Shown in pieces: positions 1 to 9,815 of a stretch of DNA of 64,000 bases. Every line of letters begins with the position of its first letter. Position 1 is the first letter of the stretch. Where the stretch lies: assembly GCA_022410635.1 (NCBI GenBank), contig JAJVDF010000228.1, forward strand, positions 358,106-422,105, read 5' to 3'. The stretch comes from Tretioscincus oriximinensis (taxonomy: Eukaryota; Chordata; Lepidosauria; Squamata; Gymnophthalmidae). Under the pieces are notes generated by a model. The model was given only the letters and a program-made list of their open reading frames with translations. It searched no databases and had not been told where the DNA came from. The translations under genes were made by a program, and so were the position numbers.

Positions 1-95
1 ACATACATACATACATACATACATACATACATACATACATACATACATACATACATACATACATACATACATACATACATACATACATACATACA
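1..95. repeat. (ACAT)n microsatellite
   Basis: About 24 near-perfect copies of the tetranucleotide ACAT fill the left edge. The array may continue outside the window, so its true length is unknown. Confidence 0.97.
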
Positions 96-575
96 ACCCA
101 TCAAGACCAATCCATGCTATATAATTTGCCAAATGGGTTCATCCTGGCTGTGCAACCAGACATAGGAAATACTAAAGCTGCATCCAGATGTCACAAAATT
201 TATTCCATTATAATTGAACATTCTGGAATAAAACAGTCCAAACAGCCTTTTATTCTAGAATACCCAAGTTTAATGGACTAAGTATGTAGTTTCTAGATGA
301 AGCGTAAGAGAGCCTTCTCTGGAAAAGCCTCCCATTTGGCATATATCAGGCAACTGATTATTTAGTTAGATGGTAAAGACACAACTTTTTGCCCAAGTCT
401 TTGCATGGGGCTATTCTCCATAAGGAGCACTGTTTGGGTTTTTTTGTTTTTAATGTGTGATTTAAATCAGCTTTAGTCATGAAGTCTTTGGAATTTTGCA
501 GAATATATTAAAAAAAAACACATCAGAAACAGTCCAGTACCAAACCAATAGCAATAAATATTTAGTGTTACTCAC

Positions 576-693
576 CAAGCACACTGGCTACTATAGAGAC
601 CAAACCAGTTCCAGCTCCAATTTCAATGACATTTTTGTCAACCATGCCAAAAGAATTCACATTAGTTTCCAAGAAGTAACACAGAACAAGAGC
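576..693 (-). CDS. METTL21E: METTL21E exon with SAM-binding motif I
   Basis: The exon has 118 bases. The acceptor AG is at 695-694 and the donor GTGAGT begins at 575. It enters in phase 0 with codons for ALVLC and leaves after the first base of a Gly codon (VASVLG). The GAGTG glycine loop that contacts the methyl donor is intact. Confidence 0.9.
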
Positions 694-3600
694 CTGTGAT
701 TGAGAGAGAAAAGCAGCATAAGCATTAGATCGAATGCTATACAGGGCATTCATGGCTGTATGTATGTACTCATTCATTTATACAAACAAAATGAATGCTT
801 TTATTGTGAACAGCATCAACTATAAGAATACAATTCAGTTTTGTGTTATTAAAGCTGTTGCTTTATTATTGCACTATCCTTGGATAATCTTTCTATAAAT
901 AACGCCTGTTGTCACGTTCGGATCTTTGTCCAATTGCAGTTCATGGAGGGATGCCATCCCCTTGCTGTGCCGCTGTTTCGCATTCACAGGGATCCATACA
1001 AGATCTCAATGCATGCAAGTATTTCCCTTCCCTGTTAACCTATTAACCGTATATGGGGCCAGCAGAANGCAGTTGTGTGAACGCACCCTTAGTTGGGTAG
1101 CGCAAGGTGAGGTTCTTATCACCCTGTCTGTTGGTTGACCTCTGAGCAGCAACTGACATTCTGACCAACTGCAATGACTAAACCCAAGCATTATGATGGA
1201 AGGATGCAGCTACTGTTTGCAGTAGTTACTATAGTTACCATTGGTCTGTTTCTTGTCAGTCATCAGCTCCTCTGCACTACTGGGCCATTGGTCACACCTA
1301 CTTTTAATCCAGCTTGGTCACGCCTACTTTTAATCCAGCTCCTGTCCTTTTCCTTCCATTGCCACATACATGGCACTCCTTTCCCATTATTTCCTGAATA
1401 TTTACCTTTATTTTTCATTCCCTTCCTCCCAGCCCCACTTAGCATTCAGGGTCTCCCCCTCCTGTTCCCTTCCTATTAGTACTATTTACCTTTCAGGGTC
1501 TTCCACCCTTACCATCCAATTTCCCCAAGGACAACTGGCATTAAAAACGGGAATTAAGACAATTGTGCTTCNAGTTACGAGACTCAAGTCCCATTGCCCT
1601 GGCCATAAACTTTCTTCCTATCTCACTTCATGTTGTCCTTCTTACAGCCTCACAAATGTTCCAGGCCCCATCTTCTCATGTCTCCTCCCTTGATTCCCCT
1701 GCCCTTCTCTTCCCTTTCTACATGCCACACTTANATTTCAGCCCCCTCTCTTACTCTTGCCTCATGGGGGAAATTATTCCAAAAATAGCATTTCTTCAAG
1801 CAAAGGCCAGGTAGAAGAGGTGGGTCTTTAAGGACTTTCTAAAAGAATACAATGATGATAACACCTCATGGGGGAGATTATTCCAAAGACTTGGGGCCAC
1901 CACCGACAAGGCCAATTCATACCCCCTTTAGGNCACTTTATACCCTCAGGGAATAAACTGGCCTAGGCCAGATTATATCCCAGGGTATAAAGTAGTCTAG
2001 GCATCACTGATATGGTTGCCAGGGGGGTCATGGCATTTCAAATAGCAATAATTAATATTTTGGTTGAAGAATGGTCTCCTAGGGATTCAGGCAGCAAACC
2101 CCATCTTCATGGCCCTACCCAAAGTCCAGGATCTTTGAAATGGCAGCTAGGATAGTTTTTCGACTAAGAATAAACCTCCAAGGGTTTCCCGCAGGAGGCA
2201 GAAGCTCCGTGGTTTGTAGGAATTGATGTTTGGATGCAAGGGGATGCATGCCCCACCTTGCATGGACTTTTACCATCCATAATCCATTTGCTCCAATGAA
2301 GCCTGGGCAGTAGGGTGGAATTCTCCAGGGAGGTTGAGGATTTCCTCTCCTAACCAGGAAATGTCTTCAGTGGACTAAGTGTCCAATATTGAGCTGATGG
2401 CTCCTCTTTCTTAGGCTACATTCACACAACGAGCTAAAACCCAAAATAAATTTATATTCCGGAATATAGCAAATGCCTATCCCTTCACNCCACAAAGCTA
2501 TATTCCGGAATATACAATGGCGTGTCTGTTCACACGTATACATGGATTCTCGTGATACGCAGCCAGCCAGCCCAACAGAGCCGATCAGCCAGCTGTGTGT
2601 CATGAGAAGCCTTTTCCTCTGCCTGCTTTTGGGGGCTTCTGCCTGGAGATCGGCTTTGCAAAAGGAAGAGGAATAAAACCTCCTCCTCCCCTCAGCCGAT
2701 CTATTTGACAGCAGGCAGCGCCAATCTGCAGGGAATTCAGCTGAAGGAAGGGAGACGGCTGCNTTCTGCTGGCCCCATCCATACGGAGCCTAGGTCTGGG
2801 TAATGTTTTGGGACATTTTGGCATGTGGGTGGCCAAGCTCTGTCCCAAAACATTACCCAGACCTAGGCTCCTTATGGATGAGGCCAGAAGAATACAACCA
2901 CCTCCCCTCCTTCAACAGAATTCCCTGCAGATCAACTCTGCCTGGTGTAAAATAGATCGGCCTACGGGAGGAGGAGGTTTTGTTCCTCTTCCATTTGCAA
3001 AGCCAATCTCCAGCCAGCAGCCCCCAAAAGGAGGTGGAGGGCAGCCTGGGCTAAGGAAAAGGCAAGCAGATTTCCCCACCAAAGGAGGAGGCACTTCTTC
3101 CTGTTATCTCTCCCCTCCTATCTCTCGCACTAATAATGGTCACACGTGAGAGGAAGGGAATTGGCTATGAGGTGACGGAGGTTGGCTGCGAGATTTCGGA
3201 CGTTCTCCGCAATTATTCCTGATTATCCGAGCAATAGCTTATTGCAGAATAAATGGCCTTTATTGCGGANGTTTTACTCATACATGCTTAACATGTGTGA
3301 CGTGACCTTCAAAATGGCACTATAACTGAGACATAAAATAGTCGTGTGAACTCACCCTTAGTTGAGTAGTGCAAGGTGAGGTTCTTATCACCCTGCCTGT
3401 TGGTTGACCTCCAAGCAGCAACTGACATTCTGACCAACTATAATGACTAAACCCAAGCATTATGATGGAAGGATGCAGATTCTGTTTGCAGTAGTTACTA
3501 TAGTTACCATTGGTCTGTTTCTTGTCAGTCATCAGCTCCTCTGCACTACTGGGACATTGGTCACACCTACTTTTAATCCAGCTTCATCCCAGTTTCAAAG

Positions 3601-6600
3601 TCTTCTCCCCTCCTGTCCTTTTCCTTCCATTGCCACATACATGGCACTCCTTTCCCATTCTTTCCTGAATATTTACCTTTATTTTTCATTCCCTACCTCC
3701 CAGCCCCACTTAGCATTCAGGGTCTCCCCCTCCTGTTCCCTTCCTATTAACACTATTTACCTTTCAGGGTCTTCCACCCTTACCACCCAATTTCCCCAAG
3801 GGCAATTGGCATTAAAAACGGGAATTAGGACAATGGTGCTTCAAATTATGAGACACAAGTCCCATTGCCCTGGCCATAAACTTTCTTCCTATCTCACTTC
3901 ATGTTGTCCTTCTTACAGCCTCACAAATGTTCCAGGCCCCATCTTCTCATGTCCCCTCCCTTGATTCCCCTGCCCTTCCCTTTCTACATGCCCCACTTAT
4001 ATATTCACACACACACCCTCTTCCTCTTGCCTTCCTGTATCTTCAATTACCTTGAAGGCCCCTTCTAACCCACACAGTTACATTCTGGTGGAAAGGGTGG
4101 GTCTCGGAAGCATCACTGGTGGGGTGCCACTTCATGACCCTACCCTGATGCTATGTGAAGTTTTCTGGGTGAAGAATGTAAGGTTTTCTTATTGTTTCAG
4201 GCAGGAGACAACATCCCTGTGGTCNATGACTGATCCAATATAATTTCAAATGTCATTTAGAAATCTTTCCCGATTAAGAATGGTCATCTTATGGTTTCAG
4301 GAAGAAGATTCCTTCCCTGTGACCCACGATGGATTCCATGCTATTTCAAATGTCAACAAGGATGCTTTCCAGATTAAGGAAGATGCATCTGGTTTTCATG
4401 TAGAAGATTCTAGACCTATGACCCACGACCAACTCCAACTGGATTAAGAACTGCCCTTATGAGTTTCAGGCAGGGGATTGTAGCCCCATGGTCTTGCCCA
4501 GAGCCAATCCATTAGAAATGATAATTAGGGAACTTCTTGAATTCAGATTGGTCCTCCCAGGGTTTCAGGCAGGAGGTATCAGCTCCATGGCCCAGCCCAG
4601 AGTCCATGACATTGGAAATGAAAACTATTATGCTTTCCGGTTTCAGAATGGTCCAGAGTTTCAGGCAGGAAATGCTATCCCCACGACCCTCCCCAGAGTT
4701 CATGTTATTAGAAAAAGCAACTATTAAGCTTTTTGCATTCAGAATCACATCGTAGTGTTCTAGGCCAGAGATAAAACTTCTAAGGCCCTACTCAGAGCCC
4801 GTGACATTTGAAATGGCAATTAGAAGGTTTTCACGGTTCCCCTAGGGGTTCTGACAGAAGCACCAGCACCATGGCTGTATCCAGATCCTAAGACATTTGA
4901 AAATAGCCATTAGGATGTTTTTTAGACTGATACCTGCCCTCCTATTGTTTTGGGCCCATGCCACTTGAAATGGCAATTGAGAAATGTTCTTCTTAGCTCA
5001 GTCGCTAAGGAATCCGTCTCTCATCTGGGAGATCGGGTTTCGAAGCCCTGTGTCGGACGTGGGGAGGGGTGAGCACCTTCCACTAGCCTGCAGCTCTAGC
5101 CAACCCAGCTATTCGAAAGCATGAATTGCAAGAAATTGCAACTGACTGCAAGTAGATACATGGGAACCACCACAGTCTGGTGGGGAAGATAGAATGTAAG
5201 CCTTCAGGTTAAATACCCTTGTAAGCCGCTTTGAGTCCCCTTGAAAGGTGAGAAAAGTGGGGAGTAAGAACCCAGTCTTTTTCTTCTACTACTACTACTT
5301 CTACTTCTACTTCTACTACTTCTGCTACTACTACTTCGCTTTCAGGAAAAAGGAACCAGCCCCAAGGCCCTACCAAAGAGAATGCCGTTTGAAATGGCAA
5401 ATTGGAATCTTTCTTGATTAAACCTCAAGGTTCATGACATTTGAAATGGAAGTTAGGAACTTTTTTTGGAATATGAATAGTCCTCAAAGCATTCCATGCA
5501 TAGACTGCAGCCCCATAGCCCTATCTAGTGTCAATGATATTTGAAATGACAATTAGTAACGAGGTTTTTTTAAAAAAATTATCCTTCATGTTCCAAGCAG
5601 GAAATACCAGCCCCATGGTTCTACCCGAGGCCCTTCCTCTCCTGCTACCCATCCCGTATGGCTTGGTGACATCACCCCCTATGGGCATATGATGCAAAGG
5701 GTGGTTGAGAACACGAGTGATATGATAACAGAGGAATCAGCTTTGAAAATGAATCAGTAAATATCTTTTCTATAGGGGTATAGTCTGGCCTAGGCCAGTT
5801 TATCTCCCAAGGTATAATCTAGCCTAGGCCACTTTAACCCCAGGTATAGTTTGGGTAGAGGTATACTCTACCTAAGAACTGGGAGCTGCCTCCTCCCGCC
5901 CACCACTTTGGATGCCACTTGCCTTCTCAAGATGGCTAAAACCACACCAGATGCAGGGAACTGGAAACCACCTCCCTTCCCTACCACTTTGGTTGTTCCT
6001 TGGCAAGCCACCAGCTTGCGAAGCACTAGCAGCAACCTTGTTGGGGCAGTACACGCTGCTTGCTTTCCCAGTATTGCATTTGCAGGCATCCCCCTATCTG
6101 AAATAATCCAGTTTGGATGGCTGTGTGTTTGCCAATTGTACATGTTGTTTTCATATGGATTTTATAGGTGAATGTACTTTTCATTCCATTATACTGTATA
6201 TATTAACAGGATTATTGTATTTTGCTTTTGAATCTTGTTTAATGGTTATCGGTATTTTGATAATTACTCGTAAACAGCCTTAAACATACAATGCTAATGT
6301 ATGATGATGATAGGGCATCTTCATTTTACTCCTCATCTGGGGCAATTCCTTTTTTAAAAAGGTCAGTTCCGATTTACCTCTGGAGAGATCTGTGTGGATT
6401 CCTGTAGTGACCTCATGGGAAATTCAAATTGCTGTCAAAATTCAGCAGCAACATCAGGATTGCAACGTCAACAATGTAGTGATCTCCCTCGCCATGTATT
6501 GCCTGATCCTTGGGAATGCTTCTGGCTTTGCTAGGAGCCAGAAGACACCCAAGGATCACCCATTCTGGTTTTATGCAAGTAAAACAAAAATTAAGCCTCC

Positions 6601-7107
6601 CCACTTGCACTCTCTGGAGAAGGCTTGGCTTGGCTTCCACTCCTTCGCTGCCCTTTGTGTCCACTGAAACGGCCAAAACAGGGCTGGGAAGGAGAGAGAA
6701 CAGCAAAGAGAATTCCCATTTACTTCACTTTTCTCCAAACGATTCCCCCCGCCAATCAGGACAAGACCCCTGAAAGTGCCCCCATGGGCAACTAGCAGCT
6801 GAAGGCAGCTTGGCACCACATTCTCCTTTAATGTGTCCAGCTTTTTTATTTGTTCGTTTTTTATTCCATTTTGAAATGTTTCTCTTCTAGACATGAATAG
6901 AAGGACTATACGAGGAATAGGAGGACTATATATTATTTNGCTACAATACCGAAGGCCAGACGAAGGCTCCATAGCTCTCAGTGGCTTCTATTATCTTTAT
7001 TTTGTGGCCAGCAAAGTGNAATTCTTCCCAAGACCGGGTAGTTATCAGTGAAGGTGTAAAACATCTAGCCTGGATCTCTGCCACAATCTGTTCATCTTCC
7101 TTTGACT
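576..7107 (-). CDS. METTL21E: METTL21E, class I methyltransferase gene (partial: two internal exons)
   Basis: Two exons on the minus strand, 7107-6950 and 693-576, join in phase 0 into about 91 residues of a METTL21-family protein. The first carries the family signature ending in ESYGAFVWPS. The second carries ALVLCYFLETN followed by the SAM-binding motif I, VIEIGAGTGLVSIVASVLG. METTL21 proteins are seven-beta-strand lysine methyltransferases; METTL21C and METTL21E are known in muscle. The text matches METTL21E better than METTL21C (for example VDKNVIEIGAGTG). The gene lies downstream of and collinear with ERCC5, as METTL21EP does in human. The short first coding exon was not located and the 3' exons lie off the left edge. 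No stop or frameshift is seen in the two exons, so the gene may be functional here. One unresolved base lies in the upstream exon. Confidence 0.85.
694..1047. other. METTL21E intron, no feature recognised
   Basis: AT-rich intronic sequence. I see no exon, repeat unit or structured element that can be named here. Confidence 0.5.
1048..1760 (+). repeat. Direct duplication, copy 1 (partner 3346-4000)
   Basis: From the block GTGTGAACGCACCCTTAG (about 1070) to about 1760 the sequence matches 3342-4000 with few differences, in the same orientation. Its left edge (1048-1072) also matches, inverted, part of the left arm of the foldback element near 2762-2785. The content is pyrimidine-rich with no recognisable coding sequence. 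Confidence 0.8.
2030..2240. repeat. Degenerate satellite, left block
   Basis: Contains units built of CTTTGAAATGGCAGCTAGGA, a CCTCCAAGGGTTTC-type core and a CATGGCCCTACCC-type block. The same units recur at 4060-4980 and 5340-5650. Confidence 0.65.
2413..3360. mobile_element. Foldback DNA element with long inverted arms
   Basis: The ends carry imperfect inverted termini: TTAGGCTACATTCACACAAC on the left, and on the right a block whose complement reads TAAGGGTGAGTTCACACGAC. Inside, about 2627-2814 is an imperfect inverted copy of about 2839-3031, meeting near 2825. The arms share the block TCTGGGTAATGTTTTGGGAC. No transposase is present, so it looks like a non-autonomous foldback transposon. 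The superfamily is not assigned because no clear target duplication was found. Confidence 0.7.
3346..4000 (+). repeat. Direct duplication, copy 2 (partner about 1080-1760)
   Basis: Near-identical to 1080-1760 in the same orientation. It starts directly at the right terminus of the foldback element, so the repeated unit seems to include that terminus. Confidence 0.8.
4060..5650. repeat. Degenerate tandem satellite, period about 90-100 bp
   Basis: About a dozen diverged units follow one another. Each has a GTTTCAGGCAGGAG-like box, a CCCCATGGCCCTACCCAGAG-like box and a GACATTTGAAATGGCAATTA-like box. The GTTTCAGG box recurs near 4195, 4290, 4466, 4563, 4657, 4752 and 4846. A SINE splits the array at about 4988-5336 and the repeat pattern resumes after it. 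Confidence 0.75.
4988..5336 (+). mobile_element. tRNA-headed SINE with (TTC/TAC)n tail
   Basis: The head contains TAGCTCAGTCGCTAAGGAAT (A box region) and GGTTTCGAAGCC (B box), then a body ending in GTAAGCCGCTTTGAGTCCC and a pyrimidine microsatellite tail. Other copies lie at 34128-34436, 43317-43628 and 28648-28790. It is not a functional tRNA gene because no complete cloverleaf follows. Confidence 0.88.
5750..5870. repeat. Short repeats around CCTAGGCCA
   Basis: Several copies of a unit of roughly 35-40 bases containing GGCCTAGGCCAGTTTAT and GGTATA occur here. Related copies lie at about 1930-2010. It flanks the satellite array on both sides. Confidence 0.55.
5871..6949. other. METTL21E intron, no named feature
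   Basis: Intronic sequence next to the exon at 6950. I see no coding exon or clear mobile element. Open frames here are short and match nothing I recognise. Confidence 0.4.
6950..7107 (-). CDS. METTL21E: METTL21E upstream exon (F-A-G-H and YGAFVWPS motifs)
   Basis: The exon has 158 bases, with acceptor TTAACAG ending at 7108 and donor GTATTG from 6949. It enters in phase 1 and leaves in phase 0. The translation reads KEDEQIVAEIQ, then WEE-HFAGHKIKIIEATESYGAFVWPS, the N-terminal conserved block of METTL21 proteins. An 'n' at 7019 hides one residue. The block is in frame with the exon at 693-576. Confidence 0.88.
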
Positions 7108-7392
7108 CTGTTAAGAATATAAAACGTTATATATTATAAAGTGGGTGGTAGGTCAATAAAAATAATGCAATGACTTAATCATTAAGTTACTAACCTCTGA
7201 ATAAGCAGCTTGCATGCTTATACACCAAGTCTTTTGAATAATATCACTGCCTATAAATGTTCTCAACAATGCCTTGTGTAATATGTGGTCTAGAATGATG
7301 TGCTATCCATCATGCTTACTATTTATAAAACTGTAACAATGTAATTTCTTCTTTAGTCAGCACCACTAGGACAAGGAAGTCAGTTAGATAAG

Positions 7393-7748
7393 TTAAGAAC
7401 ATAAGAACATAAGAAGAGCCATANTGGATCAGGCCACAGCCCATCAAGTCCAGCATTCTGTGTCACACAGAGGCCCACCAGATGCACCTGGGCAGNCNGA
7501 ACAGAGGAAAGCAAAATATGCNCCTGTTCATGACTCCCTGCAAATGGTATTTCAGGAGTCCTGCCTGTTGCTCCATCCCAGAGGCAACATCCAGATATCC
7601 TTCCTAGTATCCATTTATACCTTTAGTGTCCATAAACCTGTCTAGTCCTGTCTTGAAACTATCCAAGCTGTTAGCTACCACTACCTCTTCAGGAAGTAAA
7701 TTCCACAGGCCGATGACCCTCTGGGTGAAAAAATACGATTTAAGCAAT
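7393..7748 (-). mobile_element. CR1 LINE 3' end
   Basis: The inverted complement matches the last 350 bases of the CR1 at 35935-37808, from the GGAATTTACTTCCTGAAG block to the terminal TTCTTATG octamer repeats, which lie at the low-coordinate end. It is a 5'-truncated copy. Confidence 0.9.
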
Positions 7749-7966
7749 NCAAACCATCTTTTTTATAATGCCGTGGTTTGCAGCCTTTACCATACCAAAT
7801 AAGGGACAGTTTTAATGGGAATGGAAAAGAGGAACGTTCACCAGGTGTAGCTTATAATACTTGTAGCATCCGATGAAAGAAAAACACTTTACATGTACTT
7901 ATTAACATTATTTTTCCAGCATGGACACAGTTTTCTTCAATAAAATAGAGATGACCACTTCCAGTG

Positions 7967-8410
7967 CAACTATGGTTGCCATATTTTGACAGCCCCAAAA
8001 NGGGGTGGGGGTGGGGAAGCACACGCACACATAAACACATACTTGTGGTGAGACAGGCAGGACAGAGCTGCACAAAAGCTCTGATCTCCTGTCAAAAACC
8101 CAAGCATGTTTCCTCTGCAAGGAGGCGAGTTGGCGCGCTCTGACTGACAGCGGGTGCATAAACCCCGCCTCCCGCAGAGGAGCAGCTACGGCACGCTCCG
8201 AGGGTCTTTCCAGGACCCAGGAAGGACTCGTGCTGCAGCCGTCAGCCCTGATGGCTCCTTTGCCTTAAAATCCCAGATTTTTACATTCCCTGATGCAGCA
8301 TTAGGGAATGTAAAAATCTGGGATTTTCTGTTAAAACCTGGAGGGGATTATATTTTAGTCCCCGAAACTGGGAATATCCCGCCTTTCCGGGATGTACAGC
8401 AGCCCCAAGA
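7967..8410. mobile_element. Non-autonomous DNA-type element (GGTTGCCATA family), diverged
   Basis: Starts with GGTTGCCATATTTTGACAG and ends near CCGGGATGTACAGCAGCCCC. This resembles the termini of the clearer hAT-type copy at 52342-52718. No 8-bp target duplication is seen, so the limits are approximate. Confidence 0.5.
8267..8327. repeat. Perfect 25-bp inverted repeat, 11-base loop
   Basis: Bases 8267-8291 are the exact inverted complement of 8303-8327, with an 11-base loop. It sits inside the diverged GGTTGCCATA element. Confidence 0.9.
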
Positions 8411-9587
8411 GCAGCTTCTGTTCTTCAAAAAAAAAAATTAAGTCCAAGTAATGTAAGGAAAATGCAAAACTGGGAAAATATGAAGAGGAAAGGCAGTTTA
8501 TCTCCAAATGTAAGAGGGCATGGGAGGTCAAGATGGGCAGGGATATAGATTAAATAATCCTCTGTGCCCTCAANTACTCCACTGAAGTGCTGTGAAGTAG
8601 TTCTAGTTGGCACAATGACAGAAACACTAGACTTTGGCAATGTAGCACATGCCTGGAGAACATTTGGCTCTCCGACAGCACATTCTTCATCTAATACAGA
8701 AATTAGTAAACTCTTATTCAGAGCAAAACCACATACAAATTAAATATACATGGAAATTCTTTATATCATATTCCTGCCCTTGGAATGAAAATTTGTGGAG
8801 GTGTTTCTCCAATCCTATAATAAATCCAAGATCAATTTAAAAATAATGTAGAAATTCCATTTTCCTACACACTCTTTAACAAAATAAAAAAAATTAAAAA
8901 AAATAAACTAACAGGTTTTGGACATGGACCTTTATGGAAAAGTCTTAGGGTGCATCCAGACTACTGCCTTTTGTAGCAATATTTCTGTATATCATGTCAT
9001 AATGGACTAAGTGCTTTCGTTTCTGGTTACCTATCTTTCCAATAAAATTACATCCTTTTCCCATTAAACTCTGCCATAAATCCTAGCTTGTAATTGTAAT
9101 CCTGTTGCAGTTGCTTGTTGGCTTCTAGTGTTGCTGGGTGAGTAAATTCAAAGGAAAATAAAACCTTATTTTAAAACTCAGCAAAGTTGTAGGCAGCAAC
9201 TACGGTAGAGTCCATTGATCACTGTAATTCTTTCCTGTGACAATTCAATAGGATTGAACAACTGGTGGACATCTTGCTGTAGCTTCCATTCTTGCATAAA
9301 GAACAGATAAGGGATCACCAAAGCAAGGCTGGAGATCTCGGCAGTTCTCACAGGAAATGTCCAGATTGCACTGTTATGATGCAAAGAAAGGCTATGGAAA
9401 CTGCATAGAAATACCAGGAAGTAAATCTGTAATGATGGACTTTTTAGTGCTACTATCACATGTGACAGATCCCTTGTAATCACACTATTATAGTGTAAAA
9501 ATCCCCATGTCTGAATGCAGCTGAAGTTCTCCATGGCCAGCTCTTCTGAAGCTTTTCTGTGCTCATTAGCAACCAGGTTCAAGTAAA
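8411..9587. other. Interval with no recognised feature
   Basis: AT-rich sequence between mobile elements. A 134-codon minus-strand open frame (9582-9178) has no recognisable motif or splice context and is not called. Confidence 0.4.
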
Positions 9588-9815
9588 TTTTCTTTTATTA
9601 AATCCAGCAAAAGAGCTAGTAGCTCTTTGACACTAACTTGAGAAAAGTGGGTGGCGTAAGCTTTCGTAGACACGTCTACTTCTTCAGATGCTGAAGAAGT
9701 AGATGTCTCTACGAAAGCTTATGCCACCCACTTTTCCCAAGTTCGTCTCAAAGTGTTGCTAGCTCCTTTGCTGGACTTTCTACTAGACTAACAGGTCTAT
9801 TTCTCTGAAATTTCT
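9588..9815. mobile_element. Foldback SINE-like element, copy 1
   Basis: Two inverted halves share AAGTGGGTGGC and AAGCTTTCGTAGACACGTC and meet near 9695. The right end has the full terminus (GACTTTCTACTAGACTAACA, then TATTTCTCTGAAAT); the left end is cut short at the CCAGC block. Five such foldbacks are in the window. Confidence 0.8.

Noticed and set aside
5000..5070. tRNA gene at the SINE head
   Set aside because: A and B box-like sequences are present, but the fold is incomplete and the same head recurs as a dispersed SINE.
9178..9582. 134-codon minus-strand frame
   Set aside because: No motif, splice context or family resemblance; a chance open frame is likely.
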